A stretch of 64,000 bases of DNA, taken from Leptodontidium sp. MPI-SDFR-AT-0119. Its lineage: Eukaryota; Ascomycota; Leotiomycetes; Helotiales; Leptodontidiaceae. Positions 45,640 through 55,763 of this stretch are shown one piece after another (position 1 is the stretch's first letter; each line of letters opens with the position of its first letter). The notes beneath the pieces are model-generated. The model saw only the letters and a program-made list of their open reading frames with translations. It was not told where the DNA came from and searched no databases. The translations under genes and the position numbers were made by a program. The stretch covers positions 124,001 through 188,000 of the forward strand of contig JAHLEZ010000024.1 in NCBI GenBank assembly GCA_020726505.1, written 5' to 3'.

Positions 45640-45969
45640 CTACGCTGGGTGATCCGCCCCAGGCTCAGCTTCTAGCGCCATATCGCGCCTTACAAAGTAG
45701 AGTATATCTACGTTCGAGTGGAAGTAGATGTGTAGAGCCGTGGAGGGCGTGCCGAAACCAAGCTTGTACATTCTCAAAGCTTCGTATCGAGACTCGCGAG
45801 ACACGTGAAGGACAGCTGGGGGACGACTGCTGGATACAAATCGGTTTTCATCTGCGTTGTATCGGACTTCGACGACGCGGGGGTTATAACAGGCTTGACG
45901 CCAAATCTTCAGGCGGAGCTCGGCAGCGAGCTCTGAGAAGAGGGTGAAGGCTGACTGCGAGGATGGCAT
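45640..45969 (-). CDS. 2EXR-domain protein, short
   Basis: From ATG 45969: MPSSQSAFTLFSELAAELRL, KIWRQACYNPRVVEVRYNAD, PPAVLHVSRESRYEALRMYK and ALHIYFHSNVDILYFVRR. This is the fungal 2EXR pattern (FxxFxxLPxELRxxIW...VCRESR...YFNxxxDxLY), of unknown function. Family members usually run 200 or more residues, but this frame stops at 45640 after about 109, so it is truncated or has an unseen intron. Its first 20 codons overlap, in another frame, the 3' end of the cyclin ORF on the same strand. Confidence 0.7.
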   Translation of the reverse strand: MPSSQSAFTLFSELAAELRLKIWRQACYNPRVVEVRYNADENRFVSSSRPPAVLHVSRESRYEALRMYKLGFGTPSTALHIYFHSNVDILYFVRRDMALEAEPGADHPA

Positions 45970-46729
45970 ATATGCTGTCCAGGATGTGGTGTGATGTAAG
46001 AGGGCGTGTCCGACGACTGGATAAGACAAGATACAGGGGGTTTTCTGGCAGAGCGTTCTCGACTGTCCAGATGGCCGCACCTTGATTCAAGCAATAGTAA
46101 TCTGAATGGCCAGTCGCGACCCTCCTTCACACAGCTGAGAAGAGAGTCAGGTAATGCCCGGTCCCGCAGTTTTGCATAGTAGAGCACTTCCGCAGTCCAG
46201 CGCCGGAAGAACGCGTCAGGGATGTGAAGGCGCCAGTCGATCGTGGAGAGAAACACTACTTCATTCGCGTTTATCTCTTTGGAAGATAGCCCTGATATCT
46301 GAGCCCATGTTCTCGAAGAGTAGCTTCGCTCCTGAGTATATTTCCACGCCAGTATGAGTGCAGCAAGAAACATGCGTCGCTGGCACTGCAGAGGCCTGTC
46401 CCTCTTTGTATCCTCTAGCTGATCAGTAGCAAACTTCTGCCTCAGAACCGACGGAGGCAGAAGAGTCAGGTAGTACAAAGCAGCCAGAAGTGTACTACAG
46501 GTTGCACGAGACCTTCGTAAGATGAACTCTATGTAACCACGAAGAGGGATCAAACTGCGATTCGCTGAGATAACGTTCCCTTGAGGGATTGCAGCTAGGG
46601 TGGGCCAAAGAGCTACAAGTAGTCGATCAGTAAAGCCTAGCAGAGACTGAAGGTTAGTTTCCTGGCCAACTTTCACGTTGGGAAGGGCAGAATACCGACT
46701 AGATCATCAACAAAGTTGCGACGTTTCAT
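45909..46729 (-). CDS. Pho80/Pcl-type cyclin
   Basis: A PCL/Pho80-family cyclin would activate a Pho85-like kinase in cell-cycle or nutrient control. MKRRNFVDDL at 46729-46700 is the usual start. A short intron (donor GTCGGT, acceptor CTTCAG before 46646) leads to SLLGFTDRLLVALWP. The cyclin box is clear: LRGYIEFILRRSRATCSTLL, AALYYLTLLPPSVL, CQRRMFLAALILAWKYTQER, YSSRTWAQISGLSSKEINAN and EVVFLSTIDWRLHIPDAFF. No internal stop is present. The last 60 codons (about 46080-45909) are Ser/Pro-rich and run into the 2EXR frame, so the natural C-terminus may have been replaced by a fusion or rearrangement with the neighbour. Confidence 0.82.
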
Positions 46730-47469
46730 AGTAGGCTTGTTCGTTGGTGAACATATAAGATGTCTGGTGTAGAGTCGCCCGATTCACCGTCTGTGCTCGG
46801 TCCCCGCTGACAATGGAGGACACATGACTGGATTCCACGAGCGCGCCTAGAATCAGTAACGTCCTGGATTCAAATGATACGTGGAGTGATCGATATCACT
46901 GTTCTGTGCGACGATGTGAATTTGATGATAGAACATGAGAGGCGCATTCAAATGTGGACTGCATCTAGGTGAAGGGATCAGTCTTGGTCAAATATGTCGT
47001 AATCACACCACTTTGTTAAATTCGGACGAACCAACCCCTGAGATGCGTTCCGAGTAGCCACCAACCATATTCATCGAGTTTCAAGACTCTCATCCTTGCA
47101 AGTGTCTCAGGGGGCAAATGACCATGCTAAGAATTTCCGCTCTCAGTGTAGCTCGCCTCGATGGGTCAAAGCGCCAGGTCGTGACTCCGAGGCTGGCTGA
47201 TGGTTTTTTTTCGTTAATTTGAAGTTTCGTCCTACAAATCTAGTCCTTTTGGCTCCATTGGTCTAGCATTCTCCTCAATATCAGTAGGTCTTTATGTATT
47301 AAAATCAACCATCTCTCTATTCCCGCTAACCATATCCTATTAGACCGGCCTCCCACCACGATATCTCGAACTGTGTCTGCGTCAGTCGAAATCCATCTGC
47401 TAGTCCACCAATACGCTCACCTACAAAGTCGCCGCGCATGACCATCAAATGCACTCTTGACCTGCAATT
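46730..47469. other. intergenic between divergent genes
   Basis: This probably holds the promoters of the cyclin (minus) and the small gene (plus). A T-rich run lies near 47200-47210. No coding sequence was recognised. Confidence 0.4.
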
Positions 47470-47694
47470 ATGATTGTCACTCGCCGATTCTCCTTGACCA
47501 ACTTCGCCATCGCTACCTCCGCTCTCTGTTTCCAAGTATTCGTTCTATACCCATGGCACAAACGGTTGGATGAAGATTTTCAGGAGCTGAGGAAGGAGCA
47601 TCTAAGGGTTTTGCATGGAGGCGAGAAGGCACGTATAGTCGAGCTGAAGGAAATTAGAGAGGGTCTTAGCATTTTGAAGGGAAGGACTACCTGA
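47470..47694 (+). CDS. small single-pass membrane protein, possibly mitochondrial
   Basis: 74 residues: MIVTRRFSLTNFAIATSALC, FQVFVLYPWHKRLDEDFQEL, RKEHLRVLHGG and IREGLSILKGRTT. A positively charged N-terminus, one hydrophobic helix (residues 9-29) and a charged coiled-coil tail resemble small inner-membrane or assembly factors of mitochondria. I do not know a named homologue. It lies 630 bases upstream of the mitochondrial phosphate carrier in the same orientation. The start context is unremarkable, and a 5' exon is possible. Confidence 0.55.
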   Translation: MIVTRRFSLTNFAIATSALCFQVFVLYPWHKRLDEDFQELRKEHLRVLHGGEKARIVELKEIREGLSILKGRTT

Positions 47695-48325
47695 GTCGGT
47701 TGTGGCCTTGTCCACGATCTGTCATCTCTGTCAACTTTCATGATAGCAACATCCCCTCATTGCAGACGCTGCGCCGAACGGGTTCTAAAGCGACATGATA
47801 GATTCCTGTCATTAGATATGCGGTTCTAGACTAGAATTTTCATCAAGCATAGCAACGAAATGACTACTTTCTGGGGAGACCGTTTAAATGAATATTATGG
47901 AGTTCATTCGAGATAGCATCAAGACTGCAGCAGAGAAAGAGTGACAGAGTGTGTGGCTGCAACGGCTCACAACTTCGCTGATGCGTCGGAATTAGGACGT
48001 CCGTGCAGTCTCGAATCGATGCCTATCTTCGGTCCTACAATTTTCTTCGGAATCACTCGGGTTGGATATCAGGGATGGCGGTGTTACGTGCACGCAGTCC
48101 GGACATGCACCCAATTAACGCAGAATGATAAAAACTGGGAGTGACCTTCACTGTTTCTTGTCACTTATCCCTAGAAGCTTCTGTGTCCCGAGAACACGTC
48201 AACAGAGCTGCTGAGCGAATGATCAAGATCCAGGTCTTTCTCAGTGTTTCATATCCTCAAACCTGCCCACCGGCACACTTCATTGTGTAGTATCTCTTCA
48301 CCTCCACTGGGCTCGTTAAACCGTC

Positions 48326-49460
48326 ATGGCCTCTCCACCTGTCACCACGAGGTTGATGAAGATCGATGCAGCTGCGTCGAAGGTTGTCCCTATGCGTCCT
48401 AGTAAACTGACCGGGCTCCAGCTATATTCGAGATACGCCTTTGCTGGCGCAATCTGCTGCTCAGTAACTCATGGGATTCTCACACCCGTGGACGTGTCAG
48501 TCTCCTCCACGAACTGCACCTCTCTGCCAAGATTACTAACCTGCTCTGTTTCTCTAGGATCAAGACCCGAATCCAGCTCGACCCCGTCACTTATAACAGC
48601 GGTCTGATAGGTACTTTCCGACAAGTCATTGCAAAAGAGGGCGCTCAGGCTCTTCTCAGTGGCCTCGGGCCTACAGTCGTTGGTTACTTCTTGCAGGGAG
48701 CTCTACGATTCGGAGGATACGAGTTTTTCAAAAAACAGAGCATCAGTTGGCTTGGGCATGAGACTGCGTCAAATAATCGCACTACCGTTTACCTTACATC
48801 AGCTGCCCTTGCTGAGTTCTTTGGCGATATTGCCCTATGCCCACTTGAGGCCACCCGCATTCGTTTGGTTGCTGAGCCCACCTTCGCCAATGGCCTCGCA
48901 AGCGGTTTCACCAAGATAGCCAAACAAGAGGGCATCGGCGCACTCTACTCTGGATTCGGGCCCATATTGTTGAAGCAGTAGGCATCTCTGTCGGTCCTTC
49001 ATAACATAGACCTGATGAATCATGCAGGATCCCCTATACGATGGCCGCATTTGTTGTCTATGAAAACGCTCAGGAAATTGCGTACAAGGCGATTAACAAG
49101 TCAACGATCTCCAACACTACTCAAACTGCCGTCAACCTGGGCTCAGGCCTGCTCGCTGGTTTCGCAGCTGCGCTCGTCTCGCAACCTGCCGACACCATGC
49201 TGAGCAAGATCAATAAGACTAGCCGTCTTCCGGGAGAGGGAACCATCAGCCGGTTGCTCAAGATCGCGAAGGAGCTCGGGCTTCGTGGCAGCTATAGCGG
49301 CATTGGACCTCGCTTGGTCATGGTGGGTGGTATGGGTGCTGGCCAATTCGCCATCTACGGTTCTATTAAGAAGGCATGTGTGCTCTCCCCGGTCGTACTG
49401 AAGTTTGATTGGCTAATTGGCAAGGTCCTTGGTGCGACAGGCGGAGTAGAGATCTTGTAA
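48326..49460 (+). CDS. MIR1: mitochondrial phosphate carrier
   Basis: This inner-membrane carrier imports phosphate with protons into the matrix for ATP synthesis. Three exons, 48326-48495, 48558-48977 and 49028-49460, splice in phase to about 340 residues. All three mitochondrial-carrier signatures are present: [39 protein letters not shown] and [19 protein letters not shown]. Other phosphate-carrier blocks include [33 protein letters not shown] and [20 protein letters not shown]. The first 30 residues ([20 protein letters not shown]) provide a basic leader. No stops or shifts. Orthology to yeast MIR1 rather than PIC2 is inferred from the shared GxxTAS...[12 protein letters not shown] and EGIGxxYSGF segments. 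Confidence 0.95.
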
Positions 49461-49821
49461 AGGGTAGAGGTGGAGTGTTGGACGATTTCCCTACCTGTAT
49501 CGAGGGTGGAGGGTGACAATTCAGTAACTGTCAAGGGAGAAGCCAGCTTGTGGACCATCCTTACTGATTCTGCAGGAGCAATCCCCTCCTTTCCCAGTTT
49601 TCTTTACCGTTCGCGGTCACCTGTGTTCAAGAGTCTCAATAGAGGATCAATTTGGCACCTACAACAAAGACGGGCCAGGGGTTTGAAGATATAACATAGA
49701 GGTAGATGGCGCATTAACAGACGTACCTTTGCATCAGTTCAACTTGCCTTTAATGTAGTTGCAAACCGTGCATTCCTACTGCCTGGCCTGTCCAATCCCT
49801 TTTATTTACAGCATTCCTTCG

Positions 49822-50700
49822 TTAACGAAACTCAATTGCGCCAAAGCACCCCCTATCTTCCACATGCTGTAATTCCAGTCTCTGAAATCTGCCATGAATA
49901 TTAGTAGACAAGGCTTCAAATCTATGTGTTGAGGATGTTGACATACTTTTCACCCTTCCCCTGGAAGTATATGCCCCTGACGGTCCCTTGACATTGGTTG
50001 AAGCAGATGTAGTGAATCCCTCAAAACTGACACCGATCGGGCGAACACAATGATCAGATACGAAGAAGTGTTCCTTCCACCTCATGAATATGTTCTCTTG
50101 TTGTGCTAAGTTAGGGATGTGAAAGTTGCCCTCTTTTGCCCGCTTCGCAAAGGGTGAAAATTCACGAAATTTCGCCCAGTGTTGTATGTCGACCGTATCA
50201 TTAGAGCCCCACTCTTCGTGTCGTGTGATATTGGGGAGAGTAAGTTTCAATGGGCAGCGTACTCGGATATTGGAGAATCCATAGTTGACAGATGGCGATC
50301 CAAGGTCACCACTAGACATGACTAGTGACTCATTTTCTTCACGCTTGTCGCCTTCTGCACTTATTAGAGACGTCATGTCGCCTGTGATACCTTCTTCATC
50401 GATATACATCGCTCCGGTGCTGTGATTGTCGCTGGTGCGAGTTTCCGTTCGAAAAGGTGTTGGGGGTGGTGTGGCTCATCTTGAGGAACTGATGGGTATC
50501 GAGTCGCGCCGGCACCAGGCCGACCGAGAAAGTCCAGAAGGATTGAATGCATTGTTTGGAGACAGATCCAACAAAGTTGATGTCCAGATTGAAGAAAGTG
50601 CATGCTAGTGCGGGGCGGAATTGGGTCATGTCTGACGCTGCGGGTTTGGCCGCCACTACCCACCTGTATTGAGAAGGCACTGGCAAGCTACTATTCAATG
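49822..50700 (-). pseudogene. GID4/Vid24-type substrate receptor, frameshifted
   Basis: GID4/Vid24 is the substrate-binding subunit of the GID/CTLH ubiquitin ligase that targets gluconeogenic enzymes. The frame carries EWGSNDTVDIQHWAKFREF, ENIFMRWKEHFFVSDHCVRP and SFEGF. A one-base deletion at about 50013 then moves the reading to YICFNQCQGTVRGIYFQGKG and EK, followed by an intron (GTATGT donor) and FQRLELQHVEDRGCFGAIEF before the natural stop at 49822. The C-terminal EFR end is the family hallmark. The N-terminal third (50700-50280) is poorly conserved and spans at least one frame change. This is a diverged, probably dead, extra copy; the functional gene should lie elsewhere. Confidence 0.7.
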
Positions 50701-51472
50701 ACAATGTTCTCGATTCGCAAGAATATGTAGGTGGAGACCCACGATACTTGCTCCTGTCTAGTAAGATGGAAATTGCCTTCCAGCATTTGACCCCCTACCC
50801 CCTCCATTCTCCTTTTCCTTACTTCAGAAAGCCTTTCGGGGAGGTTCACATAATTAATCTCGTCCAGGCCTCGGCCTGGCTAACACCCTTGCTGCAGTCA
50901 CCATGCTTTGCTTATCGTACAAGCCCAAAATGCCACCCAATCACACCGACAAATTTAAACACCAACGAAGCTCTCAGGAATAATCGTCGGACTCAACCGA
51001 GGGCCTCCAACGTCGCTTGCTCGATTCACCCCATCGATGGTTTGCTAATTGACGGTGACACCAGGCACCGAAGAGTTTTCGCCTATAATTTAAAGCGAGC
51101 TCTTACTCTTTTGGGTCAGAATGCCTAGGCACATATTGGTTAAAGAGCTTGACATCCGAAAGGGCCAGACCAGCACTGCTGCAGATTGGTTGAACAGTGT
51201 CCCAGGTTTTAGGACGAGTGCCGGTGAGTAAACTTCAAGTATATTAATGAGAGTATATGTATCCCTCTTCTTACAAGTGCTTTTGATTTAAGAGCAAGTT
51301 CGATCTCACAAGATTTCTCAAAGTACCTTTGTTGCCTTGGGGTCAAAACAGGCTTCAGATTGAATCATCATTCTGACCTTGGTGCGCATTTAAAGACTAA
51401 AAGTCCTCCAAGGTATATTTCCATATCACTTCTAGATGTACTGATGATCTCCGCCGTCTTATGCGCACATAG
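50701..51472. other. intergenic or 5' part of the GNAT-like gene
   Basis: ATG 51121 opens a 34-codon frame (MPRHILVKELDIRKGQTSTA) ending at a good GTGAGT donor at 51224, which might be a first exon. Its phase does not fit the exon starting 51473, so I leave it unassigned. Confidence 0.3.
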
Positions 51473-52384
51473 CACAAGCTGTCCAACACTCTGCTAATCA
51501 TCAGTCGATTCATAGCATTCTTCTCCTTCCTCCGCGCCAACCTCGTCCTCCCACCCTTAACACCGAATTCGAACACTTCAACCCCTCTCCTCCACCCATC
51601 CTCCTCGCAGACTCTCCCACCACTAACTCACTCCTCAGTCGCAACCATCGCGGCCGACGACGGAGTCGTCTCTACCAACACCCTTAGCTCCATTCCTCCC
51701 CTCACAACAATCACTCTAAGTTCTGGACCCGACAAAGTCGCAGCTTTAGAACTAGTCGCCGATTCTATCGCTCAACAACGCCAGCTGGCGTCCCGCGCCG
51801 TCATCTTTCATCCCATCACCATAGCAATGTATATCCTGGTAGTGGGAATCGTCAGCCAACTGATATATTGTGAACGTAGCGATCTCGCCTTCGTAGCCAC
51901 TACATCTGTGGGGATGACGATGGCGTGCTTGATTCTTATTATTACAAGCAGATATGTCAATCTTGCGGAAGAGTTCTTACTGAAGTTCGTGAAGGATCAA
52001 GGAGAAGACGATGTGATAATTGGATCCCGATATAGCGACGAGATTATTGGTGCATTGATCTTGAGTCTGGAACGAAAGGGAAATGGAAATAACAAGAAGA
52101 TGAAGAGTGGGAAGCTGGGAGGAAAGGGCGTTGTGAGAGCGTGGACTACGGGAACTAGGTATAGGGGAGCAGGCGTTGGGACAGGGATGTTGGAGGAGGC
52201 AGTCAGGGCAACGAGGGAGAAGTTGGGGAATTCGGCGGAGGTGAGGTTTGCGGCTGAGCACGCGAATAGCAAGATGGTTCTGCCGGAGTTGTTTAACGGG
52301 GTGTTTAGGAGGAGGGAAGCAAAGGCTGCCAGGGCGTTAGTGAGCGTGGTTGAAAGAATGGAACCAGGAGATAAGAAGAGGTAA
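51473..52384 (+). CDS. GNAT-like N-acetyltransferase, membrane-anchored, 5' end uncertain
   Basis: The open frame begins after an acceptor (CACATAG) at 51472 and runs 303 codons. It reads NTLLIISRFIAFFSFLRANL, a Ser/Thr/Pro linker, DKVAALELVADSIAQQRQLA, two membrane helices (ITIAMYILVVGIVSQLIY and FVATTSVGMTMACLILIITS), then YSDEIIGALILSLER and RAWTTGTRYRGAGVGTGMLE. The R-Y-R-G-x-G-V-G-T segment is the acetyl-CoA-binding loop of GNAT enzymes (R/Q-x-x-G-x-G/A). EAVRATREKLGNSAEVRFAA and HANSKMVLPELFNGVFRRRE complete the fold. No in-frame stop is present. Substrate unknown. The first exon is not identified. Confidence 0.72.
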   Translation, partial: HKLSNTLLIISRFIAFFSFLRANLVLPPLTPNSNTSTPLLHPSSSQTLPPLTHSSVATIAADDGVVSTNTLSSIPPLTTITLSSGPDKVAALELVADSIAQQRQLASRAVIFHPITIAMYILVVGIVSQLIYCERSDLAFVATTSVGMTMACLILIITSRYVNLAEEFLLKFVKDQGEDDVIIGSRYSDEIIGALILSLERKGNGNNKKMKSGKLGGKGVVRAWTTGTRYRGAGVGTGMLEEAVRATREKLGNSAEVRFAAEHANSKMVLPELFNGVFRRREAKAARALVSVVERMEPGDKKR

Positions 52385-53288
52385 ATATCTGGGTATATTC
52401 CGAAGGGCTTCGCTCTCTTGTACCAAGGCTTTCTGTTGCTCCCGCAAATGGTGTATGTAGTACCGATTGCCTTTTCTAGAACACGTCCCACCTGTGAATT
52501 CGTCCACGTGCCTTCTGGTCGTGTGGTCCGTCCTGTCACATGCCTCCTGTTGCTCTGAATTGAATATGGCGACATCATCGCGCAATATTCCCAGCTCGTC
52601 TTCGTAAGATCTTGTTGATTTTGCTTTGATCTTGGGTGGGAATCGTTTCGTTTTGGGATCTATGGTTGATCAATGTGGTGATGCAATGGTTCGTCTCCAA
52701 CGCTCTCTGGGAGCTGTTGTTTCGTTAAACGCCGAACAGTAGAAAGATATGACAGCGCTATGACTGAAATTCGCTCACATAGAATATGTCGGAATATTCT
52801 GGCTGAGTGCCGATTATCGGCGAAATAGCAAGAGCTTGACTGGTCAATGCTTGCCGCAATATTTTGTCCTGGAGCCATACTCTCAACCATCTCTGTCAAA
52901 CCTTCCTACACGAAATACCTCACGAACACCACGCTACCCGAAAACCGTCCCCCCTATATTCGGCCGGGTAGCCGAGAGAAGGTACGACAAGATGGTGGGA
53001 GGGGGAGGGGGGAACTGATTAGCTGGACAATTGGGATTCAACAACATCAGGAGGTGGAGAGATTTGGGGTCGAAGTTATGGGTAACAGACACCTGAAGTG
53101 TGCGAGCGCGGTTCAGGTGAAAGTGATATCCTTAATTATCAGCGGGTATGTAGTGACGGAGTCCTGCTTTGCTACTTCCTCTTTGAAGACCACACTGACT
53201 GAGCATTCTAGGATAGTCAATAACGAAAGTTCTCTCCAACCGCTCGAAGTTACGACTAAGCCACGCGAAATGGGTTTCGACTCCGACT
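52385..53288. other. intergenic, no gene seen
   Basis: Only shadow ORFs; a G-rich run lies at 52990-53014. Confidence 0.4.
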
Positions 53289-53669
53289 TTGAACCCTCTG
53301 AAGCGCACGAAGGCAGACCAGGAGCAGTACGAGCTCTTCCTGCGGGAGGTGCTTGACACATACGGGCCACGGGACGGCGATGACACAGAGCATGGTAATG
53401 GCAGCAGCGTTGTGCGTGTGAACACCGATTCGGAGAAATCCTGTATCGACTTCGAGGTTGGAGAATATCCACACTTACCACGCCGGTGTGATCACTTCCT
53501 GTTGTCCAGATCCAAGGTCAGCGGCAGTTTACTCGCTCAGCCGTCCATCCAAGGAGCGAAGCAGATGCATGATGTGTCCAGGACGTCAGTTTGCGAGAAT
53601 GCAGATCTTGAAGATAGCAGCCTCCATAGGATTGAGATGAACCCAGGCACGATCTTGATGGAGGGCTAG
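53289..53669 (+). pseudogene. cytochrome P450 C-terminal fragment
   Basis: In the frame 53458-53640 the sequence SRCMMCPGRQFARMQILKIA contains the P450 haem-ligand signature (R-x-C-P-G-R-x-F-A), ending at a TGA after ASIGLR. The upstream ORF (53289) is in another frame and shows little P450 character. It is an isolated 3' piece with no I-helix or ExxR block nearby. Confidence 0.5.
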
Positions 53670-53732
53670 GGGCCCAACGAAGTGGACCGAGGGATTATCT
53701 TGGGAGATGATCTGTTTGGGTCACCCGCACCA

Positions 53733-53812
53733 TCTGGATTGCACATTCTACTTGGATTGCACACCCTACCTGGGTTGCACACCTAACCTGGATTGTACAC
53801 TCTACTGTATCT
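53733..53812 (+). repeat. 18-19-bp minisatellite
   Basis: Four diverged units with consensus near CCTGGATTGCACACTCTA lie directly after the P450 fragment. Confidence 0.8.
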
Positions 53813-53964
53813 AGATACCACTTAGACTACGCTCGTAAAGCATGGACATCTCAAAGGATAAAGTTGCCAAATATCTAGGCACAGTCTCGATTGCAAATTT
53901 AGATTTCCCACACTCATGTCGCCAAATTGACAGAGAGGTTGTCGAACAATTGAAAAGCTGGTGT

Positions 53965-54189
53965 AGCTACCATGCGAACTTGATTTTTCGCATATTGTGG
54001 AAGGGCAGAACCCAACACCACACAACAAGAGAGAGAGCCTGCAAGATACGTACAGTCGACTAATGAACTGCTTCCAACAACTTCACTCCTTCGCAGGTCG
54101 ATCTCTCCGATCTCTTCGTCCAGGCTGAGTTCAACTATCCCTTCTCCCTTTTGCTTTGCTTGCTCCCTTTATTAGAAACGCGGGGTTCT
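53965..54189 (-). repeat. ~210-bp repeat, inverted partner of 60340-60556
   Basis: The reverse complement of this segment matches 60340-60556 closely, including GGATAGTTGAACTCAGCCTG, GTTGTTGGAAGCAGTTCA and TGCGAAAAATCAAGTTCG. Both copies can encode IVELSLDEEI then EIDLRR, perhaps the end of a transposon protein I cannot name. The 60-bp minisatellite adjoins this copy. Confidence 0.8.
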
Positions 54190-54575
54190 GGGGTAATATT
54201 ACCTGGTACCATTACCTATGCATGACCAGGTCCTGGTTCTGGGGACGTCGGGGTAGTATTACCTGGTAGCATTACCTGTGCATGACCAGTACCCGGTTCT
54301 GGGGACATCGGGGTAGTGCTACCTGGTACCATTACCTATGCATAACCAATTCCCGGTTCTAGGGACGTCGGGGTAGTAGTAGTAGTATTACCTATGCATG
54401 ATTAATTCCCGGTTCTGGGGACGTCGGAGTAGTAGTACCTGGTAGTATTACCTATCCATGATTAGTTCCCGGTTCTGGGGACGTCGGGGTAGTGCTACCT
54501 GGTACCATTACCTGCTATGGTCTAAATATGACCAGTTTCCGTTTCTGGGAACCCCTTGGATAGTATTACCTGTAG
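54190..54575 (+). repeat. 60-bp minisatellite, 6-7 units
   Basis: Units begin GGGGTARTATTACCTGGTA at 54190, 54250, 54310 and 54370 (exactly 60 bp apart), then 54426 and 54487, with a decayed last unit near 54556. Each contains TTACCTATGCATGACCA and CCCGGTTCTGGGGACGTC. A single reversed unit piece lies at 60348-60366 in the inverted partner segment. Confidence 0.92.
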
Positions 54576-54600
54576 AAGCTGACATCTAGATACCGACTTC

Positions 54601-54648
54601 GCGATTGGTCAGTCATAGGAAACGTCTCCCACTTAAGCGAGACGCGAT
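54601..54648 (+). repeat. 48-bp direct repeat copy A
   Basis: This starts GCGATTGGTCAGTCATAGGA and ends CTTAAGCGAGACGCGAT. It pairs with 54860-54910 in the same orientation, mostly differing by transitions. Confidence 0.75.
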
Positions 54649-54859
54649 TATGGCCACCATACGACCCTTCATTTTCGACAACTGGGATCTTCTTGCTAAC
54701 CAGGAGCGCCCCATCTTTGCCAAGGTCGTCAGTGCATGCCTTATGCATGGGATGCTGACTGCATGATAAGGCGAGGCTTGAATCTTGAGCAGGGTCCTGC
54801 TTGGAAGAGATGACGGCAGGCGATCGGATCTGATCACTCAGCTGTGGTTTTCACATGAC

Positions 54860-54910
54860 GCGATTGGCAGTCGCGGGAAACATCTCTCACTTAAGCGAGG
54901 CGTGGTCGAT
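54860..54910 (+). repeat. 48-bp direct repeat copy B
   Basis: This starts GCGATTGGCAGTCGCGGGAA and ends TTAAGCGAGGCGTGGTCGAT. It lies just before the mariner-type remnant and could be an element end. Confidence 0.75.
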
Positions 54911-54959
54911 GAACCAGCATTAAAGGAGTGACATGGATTACAGCTCATTACAGGGCACA

Positions 54960-55085
54960 TACGCTGAAGTCTTTTGACTTTATGCCGCGATTTTCGTAGT
55001 AAGCTGGGAGCGCCGTCTGTGCCATGCCTGCTTGATCCTCCTCAACACTTCTCAATAGGGTTCATGTCAGGGCTCGTGGACGGGT
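54960..55085 (-). mobile_element. Tc1/mariner transposase C-terminal remnant
   Basis: On the minus strand HPSTSPDMNPIEKC at about 55083-55042 is the conserved block before the last catalytic acidic residue of Tc1/mariner DDE transposases (SPDLNPIExxW). One missing base after TGTTG shifts the following RRIKQAWHRRRSQLTTK into another frame. The remainder of the transposase is absent or unreadable. Confidence 0.65.
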
Positions 55086-55763
55086 GAGGTATTGTGTTTA
55101 GTCTCTATCTCTATCTCTTCACCTGGAAGGTGGTTACAATCGAGGGGCGGGGTGGTAGGAGGCATTTTTTGCAAAGGCTAGTGGGGTCGCTTTCACGACA
55201 TCTTCGAGTGTGTGCGCCAGCGATTTCTTCGACCGCCTTGAGGCAGCAGCAGCAGCTCCGCTCTGTGAAAGCGTTAGTGGAAGCAAACATTGGAAATAGT
55301 AAGAGAACTCTGGGTCACATGATTTCAGTCCTTAGGGAGCTCAATCCATCTTGAATCGGTCTGAGGCATCTTCGGAAGGCTACAGTACTATAAAATTAAT
55401 ACTATATAATTCTGGCATTAATACGTATCGATACCTGATAGGTATTTTATCCGAGCCTATGAGTGAGTAATAGTCGGACTTTAAGTCTTTCGAAGGAACC
55501 TTCAAAGACTACGAGAACAAAGACTACGAGAATTTAAAAGTTGCGGTGACTCCGCCTCTGACGCAGAACAATTGTTGGGTGCCTGCATCTTGAGACCTGT
55601 AATGCATCACATCCTTGTCGCGTAGGCCAGGAGCTAAGGAAACAGGGGGTTACGTTTTTTCGCTTAGCAGTGGGCACTAATCTGACAACCATTGAAATGG
55701 AGCCTAACACTTTATCTCGCTCTTCTTCTCTCGACTAGATTTCCTCAATACACTATCTCAATC
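55086..55763. other. intergenic before the HET gene
   Basis: No gene seen. A 15-bp tandem duplication (AAAGACTACGAGAAC) lies at about 55506-55537. Confidence 0.4.

Noticed and set aside
50748..51128. 126-codon plus-strand ORF
   Set aside because: The sequence is low in recognisable structure, has no homologous motif, and its frame does not join the GNAT-like gene.
54190..54575. Regular repeats with short spacers, CRISPR-like at first glance
   Set aside because: The units are contiguous 60-bp tandem copies with no unique spacers, in a fungal nuclear context, and no cas genes are present.
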